A stretch of 64,000 bases of DNA from CATQGW01 sp965242565 (GTDB taxonomy: Bacteria; Chloroflexota; Dehalococcoidia; Bin125), in NCBI GenBank assembly GCA_965242565.1, contig OZ251457.1, positions 2,294,001 through 2,358,000 of the forward strand. Direction: 5' to 3'. Shown here piece after piece: positions 32,697 through 41,746 of the stretch (its first letter is position 1; each line of letters starts with the position of its first letter). The notes beneath the pieces are model-generated. The model was not told the origin of the DNA. It was given only the letters and a program-made list of their open reading frames with translations, and did no database searches. The translations under genes and the position numbers were made by a program.

Positions 32697-33362
32697 ATGT
32701 ACATCATCATCGTCGGCGGCGGAAAGGTGGGGCGCGGCGCGGCGCGTGATCTGATCAGCGCGGGTCACGAGGTCTGCGTGATTGAGCGCGAGCCGCAGAT
32801 CGCCTGGGCGATCAACGACGAGCTGGGCGATGTGGCGCTGGTCGGCGACGGCACCGAGGTACGCGTGCAGCGCGCGGCGGGGATGAATCGGGCGGAGGTC
32901 GTCGTCGCCGCCAGCGGGCGGGATCAGGCCAATCTGGCGGTCTGTCAGGTCGCGCAGCAGCGCTTCGGGGCCAACCGCGTGATTGCGCGGATTAACGATC
33001 CGCGCAACGAGGCGATCTTCCGCGCCGTGGGGATTTCCACGACGATCTCGGCGACCCGCGCCATCGTCTCCAGCATTGAGCACGAGGTCGACGCCAACAT
33101 GCTTCGGCTGCTCGAGTTGAGCGGCACGGAATTTGAGCTGGTGGAAGTGGTCGTGCCGCCCGATGCGCCGGTGGTGGGGCGGATGGTGCGTCATCTGGGG
33201 CTGCCGCCGCGCACGGTGCTGACGCTGATCCTGCGGCCCGGTGGACGCCCGGAGGTGCCCGGGCCGGACTCGGTGCTGGAGCCCAACGCGATCGTGCTGG
33301 CAGTGACCGAACCCGAGCAGGAAGAGCGGCTGCGTAGACTGCTGACCGGAGCGGAATCATGA
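32697..33362 (+). CDS. TrkA-type potassium uptake regulator
   Basis: 221 residues with a TrkA-N Rossmann domain (MYIIIVGGGKVGRGAARDL, CVIEREPQIAW, ASGRDQANLAVCQVA) and a C-terminal RCK-C domain from about residue 140 (FELVEVVVPPDAPVVGRMV). It lies 16 bp after the shorter TrkA-N gene; its stop overlaps the pheA start as ATGA, tying a transport regulator to an amino-acid gene by translational coupling. Confidence 0.9.
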   Translation: MYIIIVGGGKVGRGAARDLISAGHEVCVIEREPQIAWAINDELGDVALVGDGTEVRVQRAAGMNRAEVVVAASGRDQANLAVCQVAQQRFGANRVIARINDPRNEAIFRAVGISTTISATRAIVSSIEHEVDANMLRLLELSGTEFELVEVVVPPDAPVVGRMVRHLGLPPRTVLTLILRPGGRPEVPGPDSVLEPNAIVLAVTEPEQEERLRRLLTGAES

Positions 33363-34216
33363 GCGCCGACGAGCAAGCCGAGCGCCCGTTGCGGGTCGCG
33401 TATCTGGGTCCGCCGGGCACGTTTTCGGAGCACGCGGCGGTGCTCTACGCGCCGGATGCGGAGCTGATCGAGCGGCCCACGATTTCCACCGCGGCCGAAG
33501 CGCCGGCGCGGGGCGAGGCGGACTGGGCGATCGTGCCGTTTGAGAATTCGATCGCGGGGTCGATCGGGGAGACGCACGATCTGATCATCCATCACCTCAA
33601 TCTGCGGATTCGGGGGGAGCTGATTCTGCCGATTGAGCACTGCCTGATTTTGCCGGCCGCCGCGCCCGCCGCGACGATTGAGCTGATCATTTCGCATCCG
33701 CAACCGCTGGCGCAGTGCCATCTGTATTTGCAGCGCCGCTTTCCGGATGTGCGGACGGAGGCGACGCTCTCGACGGCGGAGGCGGTGGGGCGGGCGATGG
33801 AGCTGGGGGCCGGGGCGGCGGCGATCGGGCCGCGGCGAGCGGCGGAGGTGTATGGGGCGCACATCGCGGAGGCGGGGATTGAGGACGACCGTCGGAACGC
33901 GACGCGGTTCGTGGTGCTGGCGCATGCGGATCATCCGCCGACGGGCAACGACAAGACGACGCTGGTGTTCAGCACGGCGAATCGTCCGGGCGCGCTGCTG
34001 CGCGCGTTGCAGCATTTCGCCGATCGGGGGATCAATCTGACGCGGATCGAGTCGCGCCCGGCGCGGGAGCGCTTGGGGGTGTACCTGTTCATCGTGGACT
34101 GCGACGGGCATCGGGAGGATCCGGAGCTGGCCGGAGCGCTGCTGGATTTGCGCCAGGATCTGGAACGGCTGCACGTGGTGGGCTCGTATCCGCGGGCCGA
34201 GCCGGCGGCGGGGTAG
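33359..34216 (+). CDS. pheA: Prephenate dehydratase
   Basis: Converts prephenate to phenylpyruvate in phenylalanine synthesis. The 285 residues carry AYLGPPGTFSEHAA near 14, DWAIVPFENSIAGSI near 56, HPQPLAQCH near 116, the catalytic NATRFVVL motif near 180, and a C-terminal ACT domain (GALLRALQHFADRGINLTRIESRP) for phenylalanine feedback. It has no chorismate mutase part. ATGA overlap with the TrkA gene upstream, mutM 6 bp downstream. Confidence 0.95.
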   Translation: MSADEQAERPLRVAYLGPPGTFSEHAAVLYAPDAELIERPTISTAAEAPARGEADWAIVPFENSIAGSIGETHDLIIHHLNLRIRGELILPIEHCLILPAAAPAATIELIISHPQPLAQCHLYLQRRFPDVRTEATLSTAEAVGRAMELGAGAAAIGPRRAAEVYGAHIAEAGIEDDRRNATRFVVLAHADHPPTGNDKTTLVFSTANRPGALLRALQHFADRGINLTRIESRPARERLGVYLFIVDCDGHREDPELAGALLDLRQDLERLHVVGSYPRAEPAAG

Positions 34217-34222
34217 GGCGCG

Positions 34223-35041
34223 ATGCCGGAGATTCCGGAGCTGGAGCATGTGAGCGGGCTGCTGCGCGAGCGGTTGGCGGGGCGGCGGGTAGCGCGGGTG
34301 GAGGTGTCGCGGCCGATCGTGATTCGGGCGCCGCGCGAGGAGTTTGAGGCGGGGTTGACGGGGGCGGCGTTGGCGGATGTGCGGCGGACGGGCAAGTTTC
34401 TGCTGTTCGACTGGGATCGAGGGACGACGATGGCGGTCGCGCCGATGCTGACCGGTCGGTTTCAGTGGACGCAGGACGCGAAGGCGCACGCGCGGACCTG
34501 CTTCACGCTGCATTTCGAGGGCGAGGATGGGGAGGAGTTGGCGATTCGCTACATCGACGAGCGATTTCTGGGCAAGGTCTACCTCGCGCCGTCGGAGCGG
34601 CTGGATACGGTGCCGGTGCTGTGCGAGCAGGGGCCGGACGCGCTGGATGCGGGGCTGACGGAGGAGGTTTTCCTGGAGCGGCTGCGCCGCTATCGGGGAC
34701 AAGTGAAGAACGTGCTGGTGAACGCGAAGTTCGTCGCGGGGATCGGGAATGCCTATGTGGATGAGATTCTGTTCGAGGCGGCTGTGCATCCGTTTACGGC
34801 GGTGAAGGAGTTGTCGGCGGAGCGGCGGGCGGCGGTCTACCGGGCGATGGGGAGCGTGCTGGGCTGGGCGTGCGAGCGTGCAGCGGCGGAGATGGGCGAG
34901 CGGATCGACGCGAAGCCGCGCGAGTTTCTGCGGGTGCATCGGAAGGGCGGGGAGCCGTGTCCGCGCTGCGGCGCGGCGATTTCGGAGGTGTCGCCGAACC
35001 GGCGGATTACGTCGTTTTGTCGGGCGTGCCAGCCGCGCTAG
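34223..35041 (+). CDS. mutM: Formamidopyrimidine-DNA glycosylase (Fpg/Nei family)
   Basis: Base-excision repair enzyme for oxidised purines. The 272 residues start PEIPELEHV (catalytic Pro2, Glu3), with the lysine loop RRTGKFLLFDW near 56, the helix-two-turn-helix region (GNAYVDEILFEA near 175) and the zinc finger CPRC...CRAC at the C-terminus. The overall sequence is that of a functional Fpg or a Nei-like relative; substrate preference cannot be read. It closes the plus-strand run and converges on the HNH gene 26 bp away. Confidence 0.92.
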   Translation: MPEIPELEHVSGLLRERLAGRRVARVEVSRPIVIRAPREEFEAGLTGAALADVRRTGKFLLFDWDRGTTMAVAPMLTGRFQWTQDAKAHARTCFTLHFEGEDGEELAIRYIDERFLGKVYLAPSERLDTVPVLCEQGPDALDAGLTEEVFLERLRRYRGQVKNVLVNAKFVAGIGNAYVDEILFEAAVHPFTAVKELSAERRAAVYRAMGSVLGWACERAAAEMGERIDAKPREFLRVHRKGGEPCPRCGAAISEVSPNRRITSFCRACQPR

Positions 35042-35067
35042 GGCGCGCGGGGTTGGGCGAACCGCGG

Positions 35068-35613
35068 CTAACGGGGGGCGGCGAGGAGTTGGTCGGCACC
35101 GGGGAAGAAGGGGCGCCAGGCGGGGCGGCGCTCGAGGTAGCGGAGGTAGATCTGGGCGAAGCTGGTTTTGGGGCGGGCGGGCTTGGTGCGGAGGCGCATG
35201 CGGGCTTCGTCGGGGGTGCGGCCGCCTTTGCGTCGGTTGCAGGTGGGGCAGGCGGAGACGAGGTTTTCCCAGGAGTGGCCACCGCCGCGGGCGCGGGGGA
35301 CGACGTGGTCGAGCGTGAGGTCGGTTCTGGTCGCGCCGCAGTACTGGCAGGTGTGGCGGTCGCGGGCGAAGACTTCGCGGCGCGAGAGGCGCACCATGGG
35401 GCGGGGTCGACGGATGAAGTAGACCATACGGATCACGCTGGGGACGGAGAATTCGGCGGTGACGGAGCGGAGCAGAGCGGCGGCGCGGTCGAGGTGGTCG
35501 ACCACTTCGGCCTTGCCGCGCTCGACGAGCACGAAGGCGCGGCGCACATTGCAGACGTGCAGGGGCTCGTAGTTCTGGTTGAGCACCAGGACCGGTTGGT
35601 TGAGGAGGGACAT
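35068..35613 (-). CDS. HNH endonuclease family protein
   Basis: 181 residues. The HNH core is RDRHTCQYCGATRTDLTLDHVVPRARGG with a second zinc pair in CPTCNRRKGGR (about 84-130). The N-terminal part (VLVLNQNYEPLHVCNVRRAFVL) and the C-terminal PAWRPFF are typical of a widespread chromosomal HNH family found in cyanobacteria, actinobacteria and Chloroflexota. It is not obviously mobile or a restriction enzyme; the role is unknown. Confidence 0.9.
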   Translation of the reverse strand: MSLLNQPVLVLNQNYEPLHVCNVRRAFVLVERGKAEVVDHLDRAAALLRSVTAEFSVPSVIRMVYFIRRPRPMVRLSRREVFARDRHTCQYCGATRTDLTLDHVVPRARGGGHSWENLVSACPTCNRRKGGRTPDEARMRLRTKPARPKTSFAQIYLRYLERRPAWRPFFPGADQLLAAPR

Positions 35614-35698
35614 CCTCGCGTCTCGCTCGTCCCAGCGCCGGCTTTCGGGAGGCGCGCGCGGCGTTTGATGGGGGCAAGGGTACCAAGTTGGGGCGGAG

Positions 35699-36232
35699 TC
35701 AGAGGCCGATCGATTCGCCCGTCTCGCCGATGCCGTCGAGGAAGTCGCGGATGGCGATGTCGAAGGATTCGGGGAGGAGGGCGCGGACGACGGGGATGTT
35801 GTCCATCATGCGCGCGCCGATTTCGGACTGTCCGATTTGTTCGGGCGCGCCGGGCAGGGGGGCGGCGACGGCGACGGCGATCAGGGCCTGGAGGATCAGC
35901 AGAGCGGCGAGCGCGCCGAAGATGAGGCCGGCGGCGTGGTCGGCCCAGCCGAGCATCAGCACGCCGGCTGCGCCGCGCAGGAACGCGCCGGCGACCGCGC
36001 CGAGCAGGACGACGACGAGCACGATGGCGACGAAGCTGGCGAAGCGCATCTGGGGGGTGGGATCGTCGGAGATGGCGAGGTCGACGATGACGCGCTCGTG
36101 AAAAGAGCCGGCGAGCACCACGCCGACGACCACGGCGATCAGGACGACGGCGTTACGCAGGAAGCCGATGCGCCAGCCGAGCGCCGCGATCAGGAGGACG
36201 GCGACGATGATGACGATGTCGAGCCAGTGCAT
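35699..36232 (-). CDS. CvpA family membrane protein
   Basis: 177 residues with four predicted membrane spans (for example IVIIVAVLLIAALGW at 6-20, AVVLIAVVVGVVLAG, SFVAIVLVVVLLGAVAG, GLIFGALAALLILQALIAV). The opening WLDIVIIVAVLLIAALGWRIGFLRN is CvpA-like. CvpA is tied to colicin V production in E. coli and more generally to envelope stress tolerance. It is a single gene, divergent from the S1-repeat gene. Confidence 0.85.
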   Translation of the reverse strand: MHWLDIVIIVAVLLIAALGWRIGFLRNAVVLIAVVVGVVLAGSFHERVIVDLAISDDPTPQMRFASFVAIVLVVVLLGAVAGAFLRGAAGVLMLGWADHAAGLIFGALAALLILQALIAVAVAAPLPGAPEQIGQSEIGARMMDNIPVVRALLPESFDIAIRDFLDGIGETGESIGL

Positions 36233-36330
36233 TGGGTTTGGGCGCGTCCTTCGCGGCTCACTGTAGCAATGGGGGCGGCTTAGAGGGTGGATGGGGGGCG
36301 TTGCTAGCCTGCGGGGGATGGGGGTTGGAG

Positions 36331-38820
36331 ATGGCGAAGAGCCACGACGAGCAGCTGGAGGTTGCGTACGCAGTCGGCGATGTCGTCTCTGGGACTGTCA
36401 CCGACATTGATGACGACGGCTGGCTCTGGCTCGATGTCGAGGGCTGGGATGCAGGCGTCTCGCCTCAGGATCTCGCACTCGCCGACGGTGAGTCGGCGCG
36501 GGGGCGCTACGCCGTCAGCCAGACGATCGAGGGACTGTTCGTCTTTGATGTCGACCACGAGTATCGCTACCTCAGCCTCTCCGTCAAGCGCAATGCGCCG
36601 GGCTATCCGGAGGCGCTCCAGCGGCGCGCAGTCGGCGAGGTAGTCTCCGGCACCGTCACCACCGAGGTTTATGACGATGCCGAGCTATGGCTCGATGTCG
36701 ACGGCCTAGTCGGGAGCATCGCGCCGGACGAGCTTGCCCTCGGCGACGGGGAGTCCGCACGGGACCGCTACACCGTCGGCCAGACGATCGAGGGACTGTT
36801 CGTCTGGTGGGTGGACCATGAGACACGCGACCTCGGCCTCTCTGTCAGGCGCAATGTGCCCGGCTATGTGGAGGCGCTCCGGCAGCGCGTGGTCGGCGAG
36901 GTAGTCTCCGGCACTGTCACCACCGAGTTTTATGTCGATGGCTGGCTCTGCCTCGATGTCGATGTCGATGGCTTGGTCGGAGAGGTGAAACCGCAAGACG
37001 CCCTCGCCAGCGGCGAGTTTGCACAGGAGGGCCACATCGAGGGCTTGACGATCGAGGGACTGTTCGTCTGGGATGTTGACCACGAGTATCGCTACCTCAG
37101 CCTCTCCGTCAAGCGCAATGCGCCCGGCTATCTGGAGGCGCTCCAGCGGCGCGCGGTCGGCGACGTCGTCTCCGCAACCGTCGTCGCCTTCTGGGACGAC
37201 GGTCTTGGCATCTGGCTCGATGTCGACGGCCTGGTCGGGAGCGCCGGGCCCCAAGAACTCGATCTTGACGACGGGGAGTCCGCGCAGGAGCGCTACGCAG
37301 TCGGCCAGACAATCAACGACCTGTTCGTCTGGGATGTTGACCACGAGTATCGCTACCTCAGCCTCTCCGTCAAGCGCAATGCGTCCGGCTATCTGGAGGC
37401 GCTCCAGCGGCGCGCGGTCGGCGACGTCGTCTCCGCAACCGTCGCCGCCTTCTGGGACGACGGTCTTGGCATCTGGCTTGATGTCGACGGCCAGGTCGGG
37501 AGTGTCCGGTCGGACGAGCTTGGCCTCGCCGACGGGGAGTCGATGCGGGAGCGCTACGCAGTCGGCGAGACGATCGACGACCTGTTCGTCTGGCGCGTTG
37601 ACCACGAGCATCGCGACCTTTACCTCTCCGTCAAGCGCAATGCGGTCGGCAATGTCGTCTTCGGTACCGTCACCAATGTTGATGACGACGGCTGGCTCTG
37701 GCTAGACGTCGAGGGCTGGGATGCAAGCGTCCCACCCTGGGAACTCGCGCTCGCCGACGGGGAGTCTGCGCAGGACCGCTACGCCGTCGGCGAGACGATC
37801 GAGGGCCTGTTCATCCTACAGATTGATCACGAAGCCCGGGCTCTCGATCTCTCCGTCAAACGCAATGCGCCCAGCTATGTGAAGGCGTTCCAGCGGTGCG
37901 CGGTCGGCGATGTCGTCGCCGGAACTGTCACCGATGTCGATGATGGTGGCCGCCTCTCGCTCGATGTCGACGGCTTGGTCGGCCTTGTCTCGTCTTACGA
38001 GCTCATACTCGTCGCCGGGGAGTCCACGCGGGGGCGCTACTCCGTTGGTGAGACGATCGAGGACCTGTTCGTCTGGCAGGTCCTCCACGAGGCCCGCGAG
38101 CTCTCCCTCTCCATCAAGCGCAGTGCGCCCGGCTATGTGGAGGCGCTCCAGCAGTGCGCAGTCGGCGATATCGCATCCGGAACAATTACTTATGTCGGCG
38201 ACGGCCTCTTGCTCGATGTCGACGGCCTGGTTGGGGTCGTCCCCCCGTATGAGATCGTGCTCACTGAGGAAGAGTCTACACGGGAGCGCTACACCGTTGG
38301 CGAGACCATCGACGGCTTGTTCGTCTGGCAAGTCGAGCACGACAGTCGCCGCATCGCCCTCTCTGCGAACGCAATACGCCCGCCTACGTGGAGGCGCTCA
38401 ACGCGCACAGCTTGGGCGAAGTCGTCTCCGCGACCGTCGCGGATGTCAGTCCCGGAGGCCTCTGGCTGGACGTGCAGGGCGCAATTGGGTGGATCTTCGA
38501 AGAGGAAGCGTTGCTGGAAGACGGTGAGGCGCTGGCCGGACACTGCTCGGTTGGCGACCCGGTCACGGCCGTTGTTTGGCACATTGATCGCGCGAGTCGT
38601 ACGGTACTCCTGTCTGCTCGACGGATCGGACTGGCGCTCGTCGAGGAACCGATCGTCCACGGTGCGACGATCAAAGCGCTGGTCGTGCGGAAGCGCGCCG
38701 GCGGCATCGATGTGTCGGTCGACGGTGAGAGCGAGATTTACGTACCGGACTACGCTCTTTCGCTCCGTCCCGGCGGCAGCCCGGACCTGGAGGTGGGACA
38801 GGAAATTGATGTGGTCGTGA
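36331..38820 (+). CDS. S1-like repeat protein, N-terminal part (frameshifted)
   Basis: About eight tandem units of 76-90 residues, each of the form (A/V)VGxVVSGTV...(L/I)WLDVDGLVG...GESxxxRYxVGxTIxxLFVWxVDHExRxLxLSVKRNxPGYxEALQRR. The GTV...DGLVG...LSVKR pattern is that of the S1/OB RNA-binding fold. The units are acidic and lack other domains. In unit 8 the reading frame breaks at 38369/38370: one base is missing from what should read AAGCGCAAT, as in the other units. After this, the +1 frame (38388-39914) continues perfectly, and the codons to 38820 here are out-of-frame noise. The ATG at 36331 was chosen as the first start at the protein-like sequence. Confidence 0.75.
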   Translation: MAKSHDEQLEVAYAVGDVVSGTVTDIDDDGWLWLDVEGWDAGVSPQDLALADGESARGRYAVSQTIEGLFVFDVDHEYRYLSLSVKRNAPGYPEALQRRAVGEVVSGTVTTEVYDDAELWLDVDGLVGSIAPDELALGDGESARDRYTVGQTIEGLFVWWVDHETRDLGLSVRRNVPGYVEALRQRVVGEVVSGTVTTEFYVDGWLCLDVDVDGLVGEVKPQDALASGEFAQEGHIEGLTIEGLFVWDVDHEYRYLSLSVKRNAPGYLEALQRRAVGDVVSATVVAFWDDGLGIWLDVDGLVGSAGPQELDLDDGESAQERYAVGQTINDLFVWDVDHEYRYLSLSVKRNASGYLEALQRRAVGDVVSATVAAFWDDGLGIWLDVDGQVGSVRSDELGLADGESMRERYAVGETIDDLFVWRVDHEHRDLYLSVKRNAVGNVVFGTVTNVDDDGWLWLDVEGWDASVPPWELALADGESAQDRYAVGETIEGLFILQIDHEARALDLSVKRNAPSYVKAFQRCAVGDVVAGTVTDVDDGGRLSLDVDGLVGLVSSYELILVAGESTRGRYSVGETIEDLFVWQVLHEARELSLSIKRSAPGYVEALQQCAVGDIASGTITYVGDGLLLDVDGLVGVVPPYEIVLTEEESTRERYTVGETIDGLFVWQVEHDSRRIALSANAIRPPTWRRSTRTAWAKSSPRPSRMSVPEASGWTCRAQLGGSSKRKRCWKTVRRWPDTARLATRSRPLFGTLIARVVRYSCLLDGSDWRSSRNRSSTVRRSKRWSCGSAPAASMCRSTVRARFTYRTTLFRSVPAAARTWRWDRKLMWS
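37060..37492. repeat. Recent 261-bp duplication within the S1 repeat array
   Basis: 37060-37231 and 37321-37492 differ at only about three positions over 172 bp (for example GCGCCC versus GCGTCC, GTCGTC versus GTCGCC, CTCGAT versus CTTGAT). Other units of the array are much more diverged, so this pair is a recent duplication or gene conversion of one 87-codon unit. Confidence 0.85.
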
Positions 38821-39914
38821 TGGATGTCGAGGATGGTGCGCCAACGGTGCTCTCGCACAGGCGCGCGTTGGGCAGCTGGGGAGCGGCGCGTGATCGGCTT
38901 GCCGCGGGGGCTGTGGTGCCGGACGCACAGGTGATTCCCTGGGTCGATCGTCCGAACCGCGATGATGGGCGGGCGGCGGTCGATCTGGGGCCGATCACCG
39001 GCTTTATTCCGCTCGATGAGCGGGATGCGGGGGCGGCGGAGGATTTGATGAGTCGGCGCGCGAACAGGCGTCACGGAGTCGTGATCGAGGGGCTCGACGA
39101 GGACGTCTGGACGGCTTCGGTATCGGAGGTCAAATTCGAGGCGCGGTGGCGGGAGCTGGTGGACGGCCTGCCGACAGGTGAGGGGATCGAGGGAGAGATC
39201 ATCGATATCGCGCGACGCAACGCAACGCTCGATCTCGGCTCCGGTCTGTTGGGGGAGATGTCGGTGGAGCAGCTGCCTGCGCGAGCGGAAGGCGACGGGG
39301 CGGAGCAGGACCGGATCGGCGAAACGGTTACCGTGCGGATCAAGTCGATCGAGGCGGCGACGTATACGATCACCGCTGAGATCCAGAACTACGAGCTGAT
39401 GCAGATGATCGCCGGCAACGAGAGCGCGATGTGCGAGTTCAAAGCTGTGTTCCAGGGTCAGCGCGAGGGCGACTCCAAAGAGGTACGCAGCGGATATCCA
39501 GTGGCTCGCGCGATGGCTGGGATGATGAACCGCGACGGCGGACATGTGCTGATCGGCGTGTACGAAGATGAGGAGACGAAAAAGGGTAAGGTCATCGGCT
39601 GGGAGGAAAGCGGGTTCGCTACCGAGGACGCCTTCGTGACTGAGCTGAGTAAGGTGGTTGGCCGCATGCTGACCACCGAGGCGGGCGGTCTCTACGACGT
39701 GCGATTCGAGGTGTTGCCGGGCGGCAAGCGAATCGCGGACATCGTGTGCCGGCCGGCCGAACGACCGATCTTTACGAGGAACGTCAGGCACCGGGGCGCT
39801 CCTGCGAAGTTTTTCGTGCGCTACGAAGGTGCGACAAGGCAACCGGCGGACGGCCAGGACGACCAAGAGCTGTACGAGTACATTCAGGGGCGGTTTCATG
39901 GGCGGGAGGCGTGA
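38388..39914 (+). CDS. S1-like repeats plus AlbA_2 (Schlafen-type) domain, C-terminal part of the frameshifted gene
   Basis: 508 residues in the frame that restores the S1 array. About the first 330 residues are three or four more, diverged S1-like modules (LGEVVSATVADVSPGGLWLDVQGAIGW, EGIEGEIIDIARRNATLDLGSGL). From about 345 there is an AlbA_2/Schlafen-like DNA- or RNA-binding module: AMCEFKAVF, VARAMAGMMNRDGGHVLIGVYED, IADIVCRPAERPIF and the end AKFFVRYEGATRQ. The ATG at 38388 is inside a repeat and probably not a real start; the native protein would run from 36331 to 39914, about 1194 residues. A perfect terminator follows. Confidence 0.75.
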   Translation: MEALNAHSLGEVVSATVADVSPGGLWLDVQGAIGWIFEEEALLEDGEALAGHCSVGDPVTAVVWHIDRASRTVLLSARRIGLALVEEPIVHGATIKALVVRKRAGGIDVSVDGESEIYVPDYALSLRPGGSPDLEVGQEIDVVVMDVEDGAPTVLSHRRALGSWGAARDRLAAGAVVPDAQVIPWVDRPNRDDGRAAVDLGPITGFIPLDERDAGAAEDLMSRRANRRHGVVIEGLDEDVWTASVSEVKFEARWRELVDGLPTGEGIEGEIIDIARRNATLDLGSGLLGEMSVEQLPARAEGDGAEQDRIGETVTVRIKSIEAATYTITAEIQNYELMQMIAGNESAMCEFKAVFQGQREGDSKEVRSGYPVARAMAGMMNRDGGHVLIGVYEDEETKKGKVIGWEESGFATEDAFVTELSKVVGRMLTTEAGGLYDVRFEVLPGGKRIADIVCRPAERPIFTRNVRHRGAPAKFFVRYEGATRQPADGQDDQELYEYIQGRFHGREA

Positions 39915-39938
39915 GGTGGCCGCCCTCTTGTCTGCGGC

Positions 39939-39966
39939 CTCTCCCCCTGCAGGGGGAGAGTGTTTT
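39939..39966 (+). terminator. Rho-independent terminator of the S1/AlbA_2 gene
   Basis: CTCTCCCCCTG followed by its exact complement CAGGGGGAGAG makes an uninterrupted 11-bp stem, then TGTTTT. It begins 24 nt after the stop. The deacylase gene converges from the other strand, ending at 39971. Confidence 0.75.
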
Positions 39967-39970
39967 GGGG

Positions 39971-41746
39971 TCAGGCGGGTTGGGGGCCGCGGACGAGGCG
40001 GCCGGGGAGGGCGCCGGTGAGTTGGTCGTGTTCGAGGACGATTTGGCCGTGGCTGATAGTGGCGATGTAGCCGATGGGGCGCTGGATGTAGCGCTTTGCG
40101 CCTTCGGGCAGGTCGTAGACGAGGTGGGGAGCGGGTGAGTCGAGTTTGTCGAGGTCGATGATGTTGATGTCGGCGCGCTTGCCGACGGCGATGACGCCGC
40201 GGTCTTTGAGACCGTAGAGGTCGGCGTTTGCGCCGGTTTGTTTGTGGATGATGGTTTCGAGCGGGAGGCGCTCGCCGCGGGTGCGGTCGCGGCCCCAGTA
40301 GGCGAGGTTCCAGCTGACCATGTGGGCGTCGGAGACGGCGCCGACGTGTGCGCCGGCGTCGCTGAGGCCGTTGCGGGTGAGGGGGTGGAGCATGAGCTCG
40401 CGCATGTAGTCGAAGTTTTCCTGTGCGTAGCCTTCGAGGTAGACGAGCAGGAGGGTGGAGCCGCCGTCGTTGATCATGAGGTCGTAGAAGGCGTCGTCGA
40501 TGCTGAGGTTGCGGCGCTCGGCGTAGGCGGCGACGCTGTGGCGGTATTCGGGTTCGTAGTTGGGCGGGTCGCCGAGGATGTAGACGGTTTGGGGGTTGGC
40601 GAGCACCATTTCGAGCATGCCGGGGAGCAGGTTGCCGGGTGTGGTGTCGACGAGGAAGGGGTGGTCTTCGGGGTTGTCGACCTTGTTGCGGACGTCGTTG
40701 GTGAGGTCCCAGTCGGAGGCGAGGATTTGGGCGCGCACGCCGGGATCGCGCATTTTTTCGATGCGCTCGTTGAGCGGGAGGTGCTCGACGAGTCGGCGGT
40801 AGGCGTTGTTGATGATGTAGGGGTGGATGGAACCGTCGATGTTCATGAGCAGGGTGGTGCCGCGTCCGCGCACCTGGGGGAAGATGCGGACGCCGCGCTC
40901 GGTTGCTTCTTCGACGCTGGCGAGGCCGTCTTTCCAGCCTGCGCCGTTGGTGACGGAGCCTTCGCCGGAGAGGTAGGTGATGGTGAGGTCGTGCTTGAGG
41001 GCCATGTCTTCGACCCAGTCGCGCTCGAAGGGGCCGACGAGTTGGAAGACGCCGCCGCCGCCCTGGGCGATGCCGTCGGCGACGGCTTCGAGTTCGGGGT
41101 AGCGGGCGAGGGTGCCGGGGATCAGTTCGCCTTCTTTGGTGCGGTGGGCGAGCAGGCGGTTGGAGGAGAAGCCGATTGCGCCGGCTTCGACGGCTTCGCG
41201 GACGAGGCGGCGCATGTGGGAGAGCTCTTCGTCGGTGGGTTGGACATCTTCCGCGCCGCGCTCGCCCATGACGTAGGTGCGGAGTGCGCAGTGGGGGAGT
41301 TGGGTGACGATGTCCATGACGCGGGGTTTGTCGTCGATGGCGTCGAGGTATTCGGGGAAGGATTCCCATTCCCAGGTGATGCCGGCGGACATGGCGGTGG
41401 CGGGGATGTCTTCGACGGCGTCCATGAGGTCCATGAGCCATTCGCGGTCGGCGGGTCGGACGGGGGCGAAGCCGACGCCGCAGTTGCCCATGACGACGGT
41501 GGTGACGCCGTTCCAGCAGGAGGGTGTGAGGTAGGGGTCCCAGGAGACCTGGGCGTCCATGTGGGTGTGGATGTCGATCCAGCCGGGGGCGACGATGGCG
41601 CCCTGGGCGTCGATTTCGCGGCGGGCGGGGCCGAGGTCGTCGCCGACGGCGGTGATGCGGTCGCCGTCGATGGCGATGTCGGCGCGGAATTCGGGCGCGC
41701 CTGCGCCGTCGATGATGCGTCCGTTGCGGATGACGATGTCGTGCAT
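39971..41746 (-). CDS. N-acyl-D-amino-acid deacylase / D-aminoacylase-type amidohydrolase
   Basis: 591 residues of the amidohydrolase superfamily. The start MHDIVIRNGRIIDGAGAP is typical, followed by the metal motif GWIDIHTHMDAQ near 55-66, the zinc-ligand cysteine in MGNCGVGFAPV near 88 and LSDAGAHVG near 470. The family removes acyl groups from N-acyl-D-amino acids; some members act on dihydropyrimidine-like or unknown cyclic amides. GGGAGC precedes the ATG. It is the last gene of the peptide-transport operon, fitting hydrolysis of imported modified amino acids or peptides. Confidence 0.85.
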   Translation of the reverse strand: MHDIVIRNGRIIDGAGAPEFRADIAIDGDRITAVGDDLGPARREIDAQGAIVAPGWIDIHTHMDAQVSWDPYLTPSCWNGVTTVVMGNCGVGFAPVRPADREWLMDLMDAVEDIPATAMSAGITWEWESFPEYLDAIDDKPRVMDIVTQLPHCALRTYVMGERGAEDVQPTDEELSHMRRLVREAVEAGAIGFSSNRLLAHRTKEGELIPGTLARYPELEAVADGIAQGGGGVFQLVGPFERDWVEDMALKHDLTITYLSGEGSVTNGAGWKDGLASVEEATERGVRIFPQVRGRGTTLLMNIDGSIHPYIINNAYRRLVEHLPLNERIEKMRDPGVRAQILASDWDLTNDVRNKVDNPEDHPFLVDTTPGNLLPGMLEMVLANPQTVYILGDPPNYEPEYRHSVAAYAERRNLSIDDAFYDLMINDGGSTLLLVYLEGYAQENFDYMRELMLHPLTRNGLSDAGAHVGAVSDAHMVSWNLAYWGRDRTRGERLPLETIIHKQTGANADLYGLKDRGVIAVGKRADINIIDLDKLDSPAPHLVYDLPEGAKRYIQRPIGYIATISHGQIVLEHDQLTGALPGRLVRGPQPA

